A stretch of 64,000 bases of DNA. Origin: Caprella mutica. Its lineage: Eukaryota; Arthropoda; Malacostraca; Amphipoda; Caprellidae. Position 1 is the stretch's first letter; the number at the start of each line of letters is the position of its first letter. Position numbers and translations under genes: made by a program. The notes below the pieces were generated by a model. That model made no database searches. It had not been told where the DNA came from and worked only from the letters and a program-made list of their open reading frames with translations. The stretch covers positions 1 to 64,000 of the forward strand of contig CANNZV010003181.1 in the NCBI GenBank assembly GCA_947561585.1. The letters run 5' to 3'. Below are positions 55,440 through 64,000 of this stretch, in pieces.

Positions 55440-56005
55440 TACCTATAAACAATTTATTGCCTTTACCTTACTTTGGAGCTTTCATCGAGTCCAAACAATA
55501 ATTATATTCAATAGATTGCATTTCCCTATCCATCGCTTCCTTCCAAAATTTTGAATTTGAAGAGGTCAATGCCTGTTGTGCACTGTACAGTCTATGGTTT
55601 GAAACAAGTTTCAGAATTATGTACCCATTTACCATAACATTCTGGAGAGCGTTTTACTCTTAGAGATAGTTGAGGGACGGGGGTTCGAATCTACCAGCTC
55701 ATCAGCAATCAATTAATATCCTGAGACTGAATTATGGGATCGACAGGGAATGTTCTAAGCTCGGCATGTAACCTGATTCATTAAAAATAACATTTCTACT
55801 CAAATTAGTCTTTTCTTCTCAAAAGCATAAACCCTATTAACTTTACTATCTGAAGAATAACCTAAAATTACACATTTAACAGATTTGAAATCAACTTTTT
55901 GCCTTTCATCTTTAGGAACCTGAGAATAACTTACAGAATCAATTACTCTAAAAATGCCTTGCAGATGGTTTTTTCAAAGATATTATACTTTGATACACTA
56001 CTCTC
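55440..56005 (-). pseudogene. Ty1/copia pol remnant (integrase end to RT start)
   Basis: On the minus strand, residues near 55960-55800 read PKDERQKVDFKSVKCVILGY then SSDSKVNRVY, the end of a copia integrase (KS.KC.FLGY). Near 55600-55490 comes QQALTSSNSKFWKEAMDREM, the start of the copia RT. Stops and gaps break it; no LTR is seen. Confidence 0.8.
55625..55725 (+). other. tRNA-like SINE fragment (weak)
   Basis: GGGGGTTCGAATCTACC (55678-55694) is a good RNA polymerase III B box, and a poor A box lies about 40 bp upstream. It interrupts the copia remnant, consistent with a SINE insertion. Not a complete tRNA. Confidence 0.3.
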
Positions 56006-56705
56006 ACCAATTACTGGTTTCAAAAGTCATCTGGTTTCAAAAGCGGGACTAAAATTGATATATAGTAAGGACAATCGAGGTATATTGTTTGCGTGAAGTC
56101 ATAACAGCAACACTCTAAAATCATATATAAGGAAATTGAAGAACGTACCATTATGAAAACTGTTTATTTATTACCATTATAAGAAACAGTGATGAATCAG
56201 TTCATGTTATTCACACTGCTTAACCTTAATTTTCTATTTATGTGTGTTGCCTTGTTGACGTCACGGTCACAAATCACTCGATTTGTGACAATAGATCACA
56301 AGGCTTTACTCTTCAATACCTACCCTACTATGAATACCAATATTGATAGGTTGCGACAATTGAGTGATTTGTGACGTGACATATGCAAGAGAAAGAATTT
56401 AAAGGGGGGGGTGCGGGTAAAATCAAACATTACCTAAAATGTGTTTTACTGGAATCAGCATAATTAATTATGTATTATGACATACTTTGTTCATCTGGGA
56501 AAAATCTATTTAAAAAAATAATATTTAATTAAAATTAGGTTTGCGCCACCTGGTGTCAAATAGCACAAGCTTCGTGGAATTTTTGTTGTATGTAAACAAG
56601 TTTGATCGTGTTTACCTAGGTGTATCCGAATATCAAGTACCTACCTAGGCTATCACATGGCGCGGTTCTGATACTGACTGAAAATAGTGCCTAGGTAAAT
56701 ATTGT
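56006..56705. other. Intergenic DNA, no gene recognised
   Basis: Includes the inverted short motif CAAATCACTCGATTTGTGAC (56268-56287), echoed inverted near 56356-56375 (GAGTGATTTGTGACGTGAC), so a small foldback around 56255-56385 is likely. No gene. Confidence 0.45.
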
Positions 56706-56708
56706 AAA

Positions 56709-56960
56709 ATGTCAATGATTAGAAAATGTATTATAAGAAACTGCCCTTCAGGTTCTGTGAAGTCAAAACTAGGCTGATATTTCAAAAGATTCCCATTGAA
56801 AACAAAAGCGATTATGTTGACAGTTGGGGTTAGACAGAAGTGACTTTATTTTTCATTCAATCTCTAAGAAGAATTCGAAAATATGCTGTCTCCATTGGCA
56901 TTTTAAACCGGAAGATTTCAAAAATTTTGACTAGGCTACCTATTTCATCAGTGGACAGAA
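56709..56960 (+). pseudogene. THAP-domain remnant
   Basis: From the ATG at 56709 the frame reads SMIRKCIIRNCPSGSVKSKL, a THAP start (C-x4-C). After stops, other frames give RFPIENKSDYV and CCLHWHFKPEDFKNF, matching the C-x2-H ... F-x-x-EDF end of a THAP domain. At least two disruptions. It is not closely similar to the fragment at 6492. Confidence 0.65.
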
Positions 56961-57690
56961 GTCACAGAAATTTTGTTTAATAACGAAGCCTCAATCCCTC
57001 AACTTTAGGCATTTCAAACTTCTGAGATTGATTCTCACTCTGGGTAAGTCGAATTTTCCTATCTACCTTGAGTTTTATAACTGTTACTTTCATGTTACTG
57101 TCTAAAACAAGAAGTTTCTTAACACCAATAACAGTTAGGTAGTACCGTAGTAGGTATACAGTATACTAGGTAGTACTGTTGGTAAATGGTAGATAACACT
57201 AGCTTAGGACTTAAGATTCCATGAACTTAGATGAAACCTATGACCTATGCTACTGTTACTACATAGTACCAACTTGCCTAATTTTAAACTAACTATACCT
57301 AGTTAGTAGTTAATTAGTTAGGCTAAGTTAGCCCTCTATATCATGAAAAATATTTAATATAAAACTTTTATGTTTCAATTTTCAACAAAGAAAGGCAATA
57401 TTTTTTCAACTTAAACAAGAGGTGTGAATTTGTGAAATAACACAGAAAAAGAAAAACATATCCTATTGTGCTTAGCTAAGGTTGATTACCTGAATTATGA
57501 TTAGGTACATACTAATAAGTTAATAGTCTAGCTTCTTTTTCAATGTATCATTTTATGTTACAGTGTTATTTATAGAGTATGGACTAGTCACTAGACTCTC
57601 TACAGTCTACTAGGTTAGGTATTTGTAGCCTTGTAGGAACTAGCCAACTGGGTACTGAGGTACCTAAGACACTTAGCTTAGTCAGATTAA
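56961..57690. other. Intergenic DNA, no gene recognised
   Basis: Rich in TAGGTA-type short motifs but without arrays or coding signatures. Confidence 0.4.
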
Positions 57691-57691
57691 A

Positions 57692-58110
57692 TAACTCCTA
57701 CTGAGGTAGGAAGTAGTAATATTTTTTCATTATGAAGTGAAGAATTGTGTTAGCCTCCGGTAGCCTTTCTTGGACCTATTAATCTTTCTTCACTTCATTT
57801 CCCAATCAGACGATATTAAAGTAAAAAAGGAAAAAAAATCGTTTCCTATTCGCCTTTAATTCGCTTCTCGTTCGCTTCGTGACGTCATCACATGACTCTA
57901 TATAAGGCGTGGTATTACCGCAACAACTCAGTTTCGTCGTCAAAGAGTGATGACGGACGAAGGTTTGACTGCGTATGTGGGAGGAGGAGGTCCTCGGCTA
58001 ACACAATTCTTCACTTCATAATGAAAAAATATTACTACTTCCTACCTCAGTAGGAGTTATTTTTCCATTAATTCGTTTCAGAATTGTGTTAGCCTCCGGT
58101 AGCCTTAATC
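57692..58110. repeat. Terminal repeat structure of the DIRS element
   Basis: Arms 57692-57755 and 57996-58059 are inverted copies (TAACTCCTACTGAGGTAGGA to GTGTTAGCC). GAATTGTGTTAGCCTCCGGTAGCCTT appears at about 57742 and again in direct orientation at 58082. Between the arms lie TGACGTCATCACATGA (57879-57896), TATATAAGG (57899-57907) and an initiator-like CTCAGTTTCG (57925-57935). Confidence 0.85.
57879..57940 (+). promoter_or_regulatory. Promoter-like sequence in the DIRS terminal repeat
   Basis: A CRE-like TGACGTCA, a TATA box (TATATAAGG) and an initiator-like TCAGTT about 25 bp downstream are correctly ordered and spaced for RNA polymerase II on the plus strand. An inverted copy of this terminus at the other end of the element would drive the minus-strand genes. 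Confidence 0.6.
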
Positions 58111-58471
58111 TTTTCAGACTCTGCCTTCGTCCTATGATGATTCTAGAAGGTGAATTTAATAAAATAGGGTTATGTTTCCTATTTACTTGTAACTGTGATT
58201 CCCAATAGAATTGATTACTTTCGGATGGAGGAGCAGTCAATAAGGGAAATGAAAAAGAAAGGTTTGTTTAACAGAACATATAATGAATAATTGATCATTA
58301 TCAGATACAGATAATTAAGAGAGAAAAATAAATTAGAACTCTAGAAACCATTACATATATAATATACGTAGCAATAACAGAACCATTAGAGAAATAATAA
58401 TATTATTTATACTATTGTATAAACCTATGAAAACAAGATATAATCCAACACGATCAAAAACTTTTAGGATT

Positions 58472-60238
58472 CTAAAGAATACGTCCTGCAACAAAGTTTT
58501 CTGTTGTAGGACGACACGGAACAAGATATTCTTTAATAAAAACATTTTGATTGTGCCAAAAACCGTTGTGAAGAATTTCAGAAGCTTCTGTCTGTCTGAA
58601 GTGTGCAATTGAATGACCGATCTTTCTGAGATCATGACCAGCCGGCTGGATGGCATTCGGGTCTCCCCTTTTGATCGCTTTGGCCAGCCAAAAGGATAAT
58701 CGGCCAGCCCTGAGAGGATTCCCTGTGGATGGGTGGACAAAAAGATAGTCTGTTTTGGTAATTGTTTTAGTTTTTGCAAGGTAAAACCTGAGTGTATTTA
58801 TTGGGCAGAGCGGATGTTCTTGCCCGATACCAGGGAAGGTGAGGTCAGGGGGCCTGGGATTACGCATGTTTTGGTTTTTGAACAGGAATCCTGGTTCCGT
58901 AGGAAGGACGGCTTTTTCATCTGTGAGGGAAAGACCTGTCCTAATAGTTGCAGCCAACTCACTTGCCCTGTTACCTGAGGCAAGAGCTGTAAGGAATAGG
59001 GTCTTTAGGAATAGATCTTCTGGTGTTACTCTATCTGTTGAGAATTCGGTAGATGAAAAAGTTTCCAGGGCCAGATCGATGGACCACTGGGGAATTTTCT
59101 GTTTCACTGGAGGGTTACGAAGGAATTGACTTCGAGCTAACAAAGAAAAATTTTCTGAGGAGAGGTCAATGCCAAATGCTTGAAGGATTGGGAGCCTAAG
59201 TTGAGACCTGTAGTTTAGAATAGTTCTAGGGTTGAGGTGTCTAGTTTCCTCGCATGCGATGAGAAATTCCATCAATGTTTGAGTGGAAATATTACGAGTT
59301 GTTACTGGGAGCCATTTCTGAAAGGCTTTCCATATAGATTGGGCTTGCCTAATTGTTGAACTTCTATGAGCGGTTATGAGATGAGAAGCAACAGTGTCGC
59401 CCAGAGAAGAAGTATACAATTCTTTTAGAAATTGAACGCGGTCCACTTCTCTGAGGCGGGTCGTCCATTGTTCATTTGATCTGGTAGGTTCAGATGCCAG
59501 TACCGCACTGCTCGATTCATAATGTAAGGGAACCAAGGTTCCGCTGGATACCACGGAAGGATTATAATCCCGTGATACTTGTATTCTTGTAGTTTGGAAA
59601 TTATCTTGGGAATGAACCATTTGGGTGGAAACAGGTAAACCTGTGACCATTGGTTCCAATCCCAGATTAGGGTGTTCTGACCCAAGGCTCGTGCATCTGG
59701 GTGCGGAGAGATGTATCGGGGTAGCTTGTTGTTCAAGTGAGTAGCCATTAGATCGATCTCCATGGGCCCTCGCAGTACTTCCAGCTGGTGGAAGATTGTT
59801 TGAGGAAGTTCCCATTCTAGCAGAGGATGGGTGGTGCGGCTCAGGGCATCCGCTCTGTTGTTTAGAAGGGTGGAGATGCGAAAGGCTTTCATTTTTAGGT
59901 CCCTTTCTTGTAAGAGGGGAACTAGCAGAGCAATTTCTTCCAACAGATTCTGGGATTTGCAGGAAAGTTTGTCGATCGCAAACTGTGCGGGAGCATTGTC
60001 TATGAATAGGTGAATGGTCTGGTGGGATAGGTTGATTTCCATTAAGGTGTAGCGGACTGCGCGTATCTCTAGAATATTGATGTGTAGGAGTTTTTCTTTG
60101 GTTGTCCATTCCCCTGAAACGTTTCTTGTGATCGTGTGTCCCCCCCAACCCGATTGTGACGCATCTGTCCAGAGGTGGACAGGATCGAGAGCGGACAGGA
60201 AGAACTCTGTTTGCATCAATAAGGGAAGTTGTATCCAT
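58472..60238 (-). CDS. DIRS tyrosine recombinase
   Basis: The frame is open for 588 aa, but its first half overlaps the RT-RNase H frame; the recombinase proper lies at about residues 270-570. An N-terminal SAM-like core-binding part (SIWKAFQKWLPV ... TLMEFLIACEETRHLN) precedes the catalytic domain with Arg in ASGNRASEL, H-x-x-R in GHDLRKIGHS, and GFWHNQNVFIKEYL containing the second His/Trp position and the Tyr nucleophile. It inserts the circular DNA copy without a target duplication. The real start is unknown; expression may be by frameshift or reinitiation from the RT frame. Confidence 0.9.
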   Translation of the reverse strand: MDTTSLIDANRVLPVRSRSCPPLDRCVTIGLGGTHDHKKRFRGMDNQRKTPTHQYSRDTRSPLHLNGNQPIPPDHSPIHRQCSRTVCDRQTFLQIPESVGRNCSASSPLTRKGPKNESLSHLHPSKQQSGCPEPHHPSSARMGTSSNNLPPAGSTARAHGDRSNGYSLEQQATPIHLSAPRCTSLGSEHPNLGLEPMVTGLPVSTQMVHSQDNFQTTRIQVSRDYNPSVVSSGTLVPLHYESSSAVLASEPTRSNEQWTTRLREVDRVQFLKELYTSSLGDTVASHLITAHRSSTIRQAQSIWKAFQKWLPVTTRNISTQTLMEFLIACEETRHLNPRTILNYRSQLRLPILQAFGIDLSSENFSLLARSQFLRNPPVKQKIPQWSIDLALETFSSTEFSTDRVTPEDLFLKTLFLTALASGNRASELAATIRTGLSLTDEKAVLPTEPGFLFKNQNMRNPRPPDLTFPGIGQEHPLCPINTLRFYLAKTKTITKTDYLFVHPSTGNPLRAGRLSFWLAKAIKRGDPNAIQPAGHDLRKIGHSIAHFRQTEASEILHNGFWHNQNVFIKEYLVPCRPTTENFVAGRIL

Positions 60239-61413
60239 GGAATGAGTGCTTGCTTCAGGTGAGGAGGTACATGGACTAGTTTATCTCTGGAGGAGCAAGG
60301 GCCGAATTGTTGGGGCTGTATCAATGGTTGTAGCTTGTGACGTAGTTGAGTGAGGATTTGTGATACAAAGGCGAGGGAACCAAGAATGCCCTCCCATTCT
60401 CTGCGTGAGCATGAGTGGGCGTGGAAAACAGTTTTGAGACGAAGCAGAAGCTTTTCCTGTTTTTCTTGTGGGATTCCCCACTTCCCCTCCTGAGGAAACC
60501 AACGGACTCCTAACCATTCGATATCTGTGAGAGGGAGTGGTTGAGATTTTTCCTGGTTTATGAGGAACCCTAAGTCTTGAAGTACCTTTGTTGTGGTTGT
60601 GAACGATTTCGCTGTTTCGTTTGGAGAGGGACCCCAGACTATCCAGTCGTCTAAGTAAGCGAGGACTGGGATGCCTTGCTGGTGTAGAATAGCGAGAGGA
60701 TAGCGAAGCACTCTTGTGAAGATGTAAGGTGCTACGCTCAGTCCAAACGGAAGCGCTCGGAAGAAATACAGTCTTCCTTTGTAAAGGAAGGCAAGATATT
60801 TGTGAAGGGTGGGCTTTATAGGAATGTGGAAATAGGCGTCTTGTAGGTCTAAAGAGGCCATCCAAGCTGGAGGTTTTAACATGGAAGCCAAAACTTTGTG
60901 GTTGGTCGTGTGAAACCGAGGAGTGACGAGATGTTTGTTGAGTTTTGTAAGGTTGATGATAAAGCGTGATCCTCCAGTTCTCTTTGGGAAGAGGAAAACG
61001 TGAGATAGGAAACAAGGTTGAAGAGGGACTTCGTAAATTGCTTGTTTTAAGAGGAGGTCTTGTATTGAATTTGAGAGAGCTTGGGTGTGAGGGATCGAGC
61101 GAGCTAGAGGGGTAGCTAATGGTGGGGGCTGTGATGCCCACGTCCAATGAAATCCCTTTTTTATGATGCTTCTGATTGCAAGAGGTGCTTGATTCCATGC
61201 AGAATGGAAGAGAGAAAGACGAGCCCCCGGTGAGTCATTGACTCCGTTGCTGCTTGGGGTTATATCCAAATGGCCGGGATTTGTTTCGGTTATCTCCGTT
61301 ATTTCTCGGATCTCGTGGTGCAGGGTGTCGGAAGCCTTGGATGGGTAGGAAATATCTCCTTTGTCCTCTAGAGTATTGCCGCCCTCCTCTATTGTATCGA
61401 GGAGGGATCCCAC
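59425..61413 (-). CDS. DIRS reverse transcriptase - RNase H
   Basis: The frame encodes 662 aa beginning MGSLLDTIEEGGNT and overlaps gag by 25 bp. RT boxes: HVFLFPKRTGGSRFIINL, WMASLDLQDAYFHIPI (motif A), RALPFGLSVAPYIFTRVL (motif B) and VLAYLDDWIVWG (catalytic LDD). RNase H follows: HLWTDASQSGWGG, LEIRAVRYTL, LFIDNAPAQFAI and NRADALSR. The end (MEIDLMATHLNNKLPRYISP) resembles the adenine-methylase-like stretch seen after RNase H in many DIRS elements, here short. Confidence 0.93.
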   Translation of the reverse strand: MGSLLDTIEEGGNTLEDKGDISYPSKASDTLHHEIREITEITETNPGHLDITPSSNGVNDSPGARLSLFHSAWNQAPLAIRSIIKKGFHWTWASQPPPLATPLARSIPHTQALSNSIQDLLLKQAIYEVPLQPCFLSHVFLFPKRTGGSRFIINLTKLNKHLVTPRFHTTNHKVLASMLKPPAWMASLDLQDAYFHIPIKPTLHKYLAFLYKGRLYFFRALPFGLSVAPYIFTRVLRYPLAILHQQGIPVLAYLDDWIVWGPSPNETAKSFTTTTKVLQDLGFLINQEKSQPLPLTDIEWLGVRWFPQEGKWGIPQEKQEKLLLRLKTVFHAHSCSRREWEGILGSLAFVSQILTQLRHKLQPLIQPQQFGPCSSRDKLVHVPPHLKQALIPWIQLPLLMQTEFFLSALDPVHLWTDASQSGWGGHTITRNVSGEWTTKEKLLHINILEIRAVRYTLMEINLSHQTIHLFIDNAPAQFAIDKLSCKSQNLLEEIALLVPLLQERDLKMKAFRISTLLNNRADALSRTTHPLLEWELPQTIFHQLEVLRGPMEIDLMATHLNNKLPRYISPHPDARALGQNTLIWDWNQWSQVYLFPPKWFIPKIISKLQEYKYHGIIILPWYPAEPWFPYIMNRAVRYWHLNLPDQMNNGRPASEKWTAFNF

Positions 61414-63695
61414 GAAAGGTTGGAACTGTATGAGTGGTTGGTTGAAAAGCAGAACTGTGAGAAGGAATCCCCCTTTGGCTGTAGACTCTTAGGATTAACT
61501 TGCCTACCCTGAGAGAGTGAATGGTGGTTGTAGGATCCAGTTATTGATTTGCTCTTCGAATTCCTCTGTGTTTGGTTAGAACTGGTTGTAAAAACGTTCT
61601 GTGGAACTGGCTTAAGAGTCCTATTCAAAATAGCTTTATCAAAATAGTCTTTATCTTTAAAGGAGAATATGGTAGTATTGACTATGTTTTCTTGGAAGAT
61701 TAGAATGTCTCTGGTTTGTGGGGCTTGTTGGTGTGCTGTAGCTTCAAAGCGAAGTAGTAAGCATGCAGCGCCCAACTTTTCGGCCGTTTGGGTTGCCATT
61801 TTGGCATGGCTTTTGTATGCATAGGCATTCCAGCGTATTGTGTGTTCCAGGTTATGATTTACATTGTTGTTAATCACGCTCGTAAGATCCTGTTTCATTA
61901 GAGTAAGCGCAGTATGTGTTGCAGCTATATGGTTATATGCTCCTAGGTAGTAGAGAAGTTCTTCTTTGAGATAGTGTTGCTTAGCAAGGATATCAAGAGA
62001 GGGAATAGATAGGTAGGCATGAGCAGAAATTAAGTCAGAGAGGTATGCATGATTGCATGACGTCCCTGTGTTCAGGAAGGTTACAATCTCATCGCATCCT
62101 TCTGTTGCCGTCACTGTCATAAATGAAGAAACTCTAGGAAGAAGGGGTCGACCATTGAAATCTTTAAGTTTCTTTAGTGTGGATGAAGCATCCGTGCCCT
62201 TGAGAAGTTTGACCAACGTATCACGTGAGGAATGTGCCAAGCGATGTTTATTGAGGGCTTTTCGCAAATCTTCATGTAGAGCATGTTGTCTATGCATATG
62301 GGTGCCTGGTGGAGAGGTAGTGACTGAAAAACCAAGAACTTCTTTAGCCTGCTCTGTAAAAATATGCCGTCCAATGTAGAGGTCATCTGATGCTCGAGAG
62401 GCATTAGGACGAGATGTAGGATCCTCATAGCAGTCAGCTAAGAAGGAACCAGAGTTGTCTAAAATGAGCTGATAACGCACCTTAAAGCACAGAGGGTTGC
62501 TACCCACTACGAAAAAGCTTCCATAAGCAGCGTTTTTATAACGAAATAGGACCTCATTCGTTTCGCCAAATAGTTCTGCGATTGCACTATCAGGAGGATA
62601 GTAGATTTTAGATAGTAAATCTTCAGGGGGCGAGGGGGGTGGGAATTGAGAGCCCGCTTCAGTAGATGTAGTAGGGTGGGTGTGTGCTAAGTGAGTAGAA
62701 CCAACAGATGCTGGAAGAGCAGTCTGATCCCGAACAACAGGCACTGAAGAAGATTCTAAGCCAGTAGGTGGTGAAATTTGAGGACATGGTACTGATTCAA
62801 TACCTAAAGGAGTGGCTGGGCATGAAGTGGGAGTGATAGGGCTTCCATTTCTTCTATTATATTGATTACCATGATCCTCTTTGGTGAACTGATAATCATG
62901 GTCTACCTCCTTTGGGTCGTCTGCCTTATAATAAGATGATGAAGTACCAGCTACTTCATAGGTATAGTTAGACTCATAAAGATTATAAAAATATTCAGGG
63001 TAATAATTCCCCTCCCAATAGTCTTCGGTAGTGGGGAAAGAGTGAAATCCCTGGGATAGTTCTTCTTCGGGAGTTTCAAACTCTCGGTGGGACCTGCGAG
63101 AGTCACAGTCCCTATAGCTAGTAGGCGAGTAACTTCTTTCCCGTCGAGAGCGTCTGTCTCTTTTGTCGCCTTGTGGAGAGGATCTCCTAGTTCTCTTATA
63201 TTTCCTCTCGGCATGATCATCGTTATGCTCCTGAAGGAAGCGTTCTCTCTTTCGTGGAGAATTTTCTCTGTTTGGAGAATTGCCATCACCAGGGGAAATA
63301 TTTTCTACCGAATGTGTATCATCTTGTGTCTCCATTTCAGTTGTGAGAATTCTGGACTGAGACCGAGTTGGTGAAAGACTACGGGCTGCAGACCCTCTAG
63401 GGAGGAGTTGCGAGAACTCTAGGCGGAGATCGTCAGAACTGAAGAAGTTTAGCAGATCATCTCCTTTTTTATGAGACCTTTGTCTATGAGATTTTAGCAT
63501 TTTGAAGACATATGATAGTTCATGGGTCGAACCTTTAGACTGTCTGTAGTCATTAATCCAAGAGGTGCATAGCTCGCATGCTTCTGGAAGGCCAGTTCCT
63601 TTAGCTCCTTTCCCTGAAGATAAAAGACAGGGAGCATGCTTGGTGCAAAGATGGTCGAATGACGTCTTGTCACAAAGATTACAGGTTTCTGCCAT
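61389..63695 (-). CDS. DIRS Gag-like protein
   Basis: The frame encodes 768 aa from the ATG at 63695. An N-terminal Cys/His cluster (CNLCDKTSFDHLCTKH ... CELC) suggests a zinc-binding domain. A Ser/Arg-rich stretch follows (residues about 95-190), then an acidic/Tyr region, a Pro/Ser/Thr-rich region (about 270-350) and a conserved globular core (RQHALHEDLRKALNKHRLAH ... YLGAYNHIAATHTAL). This order is usual for DIRS ORF1. It would package the RNA; the SR-like region may bind RNA or splicing factors. Confidence 0.8.
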   Translation of the reverse strand: MAETCNLCDKTSFDHLCTKHAPCLLSSGKGAKGTGLPEACELCTSWINDYRQSKGSTHELSYVFKMLKSHRQRSHKKGDDLLNFFSSDDLRLEFSQLLPRGSAARSLSPTRSQSRILTTEMETQDDTHSVENISPGDGNSPNRENSPRKRERFLQEHNDDHAERKYKRTRRSSPQGDKRDRRSRRERSYSPTSYRDCDSRRSHREFETPEEELSQGFHSFPTTEDYWEGNYYPEYFYNLYESNYTYEVAGTSSSYYKADDPKEVDHDYQFTKEDHGNQYNRRNGSPITPTSCPATPLGIESVPCPQISPPTGLESSSVPVVRDQTALPASVGSTHLAHTHPTTSTEAGSQFPPPSPPEDLLSKIYYPPDSAIAELFGETNEVLFRYKNAAYGSFFVVGSNPLCFKVRYQLILDNSGSFLADCYEDPTSRPNASRASDDLYIGRHIFTEQAKEVLGFSVTTSPPGTHMHRQHALHEDLRKALNKHRLAHSSRDTLVKLLKGTDASSTLKKLKDFNGRPLLPRVSSFMTVTATEGCDEIVTFLNTGTSCNHAYLSDLISAHAYLSIPSLDILAKQHYLKEELLYYLGAYNHIAATHTALTLMKQDLTSVINNNVNHNLEHTIRWNAYAYKSHAKMATQTAEKLGAACLLLRFEATAHQQAPQTRDILIFQENIVNTTIFSFKDKDYFDKAILNRTLKPVPQNVFTTSSNQTQRNSKSKSITGSYNHHSLSQGRQVNPKSLQPKGDSFSQFCFSTNHSYSSNLSWDPSSIQ

Positions 63696-63779
63696 AGCAA
63701 ATGATCTGTTTTACAGTATAAGTTCACATCTGGAATGGAACAAAATATATGTGAAACTGAAAACTATTATGTGAATACT

Positions 63780-64000
63780 AAGATGAATATATAGAGAATC
63801 GTATATTCATTATTTGCTATTTCTCTATCTTACAGGAAGAGGAAGATAGCGAAAGCAGTTGGGTAAGTTTTATTTCGCTACTCGCTGTTAGCTGAATATT
63901 TATTCGCTTTTCCTTAGTTTACAGCCAAGGGGAAAAGGTGAAGGTAATAGAATAAGTTTTAATTAGTTATTCGCTTTTCCTTAGCTTATAGCCAAGGGTA
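63780..64000 (-). repeat. Start of the DIRS right-terminal region with a short direct repeat
   Basis: TATTCGCTTTTCCTTAGTTT + ACAGCCAAGGGG at about 63900-63932 recurs as TATTCGCTTTTCCTTAGCTT + ATAGCCAAGGG at the window end, about 68 bp apart. The rest of the terminus is outside the window. Confidence 0.6.

Larger units (their letters stand above)
57692..64000 (-). mobile_element. DIRS-type retrotransposon, running off the right edge
   Basis: Three overlapping long frames on the minus strand encode Gag, reverse transcriptase-RNase H and a tyrosine recombinase in place of a DDE integrase, the defining set of DIRS elements. The left end shows 64-bp inverted arms (57692-57755 and 57996-58059) around a promoter-like core. 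All three frames are free of stops, suggesting a recently active copy. The right terminus lies beyond the window. Confidence 0.93.

Noticed and set aside
59796..60262. Plus-strand small ORFs across the DIRS pol region
   Set aside because: They are shadows of the RT-RNase H and recombinase frames, with no motif of their own.

Overview
The window is AT-rich eukaryotic DNA that I read as an arthropod, most likely insect, nuclear genome. The basis is spliceosomal introns with GT..AG borders, a dense mix of retroelement clades typical of insects (I-like and CR1/L2-like LINEs, BEL/Pao, Ty1/copia with a half-tRNA-iMet primer site, Penelope-like, DIRS), many foldback/MITE elements, and THAP-domain remnants. 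The exact order (a hemipteran would be my guess) cannot be fixed from the sequence. I see no single-copy housekeeping gene, no standard tRNA or rRNA gene and no CRISPR array.

Layout. 1-1.7 kb: AT-rich DNA with two minisatellites. 1.7-6.5 kb: a CR1/L2-like LINE (+ strand) followed by a THAP-domain fragment. 8.3-11 kb: a MITE with a nested hAT-like piece, then a broken Ty1/copia gag-protease (- strand). 11.4-17.3 kb: a broken BEL/Pao element (- strand) with an expanded Pro-Leu-His-Ser-Ala repeat in gag. 18.4-28.1 kb: the most unusual region. A tyrosine-recombinase gene with zinc fingers lies on the - strand, and an intact five-exon gene for a CRESS-DNA-virus-type Rep (HUH endonuclease plus superfamily 3 helicase) lies on the + strand. 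The two are linked by a 347-bp perfect inverted repeat that contains two partial exons and the intron between them. 28.4-29 kb: a tandem array related to one inside the Rep gene's first intron. 29.7-32.7 kb: two Penelope-like tails in tail-to-tail orientation. 33.8-37.4 kb: a very young non-autonomous Ty1/copia element with apparently identical 338-bp LTRs and a GATAG target duplication; it carries a captured host-like coding segment. 37.5-42.2 kb: foldbacks and a small three-exon gene (- strand) of unknown function. 43-49.9 kb: an almost intact I-clade LINE (- strand) with a 13-bp target duplication. 50-54.3 kb: a second Penelope-like copy with a nested 618-bp hAT MITE. 54.3-57 kb: a Harbinger-like MITE, a copia pol remnant and a THAP remnant. 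57.7-64 kb: a DIRS-type retroelement with three long open frames (gag, RT-RNase H, tyrosine recombinase), running off the right edge.

The centrepiece is the Rep/recombinase locus. The Rep gene has all expected catalytic motifs, four phase-1 introns and no internal stop, so it is not a fresh viral scar but a spliced gene kept open. Because the exon shared by inverted repeat lies downstream of the helicase in one copy and upstream of the recombinase in the other, the locus looks like two halves of one former gene or composite transposon, or a segment that can invert. I know of no described element with this combination; whether it is really new needs a database search.
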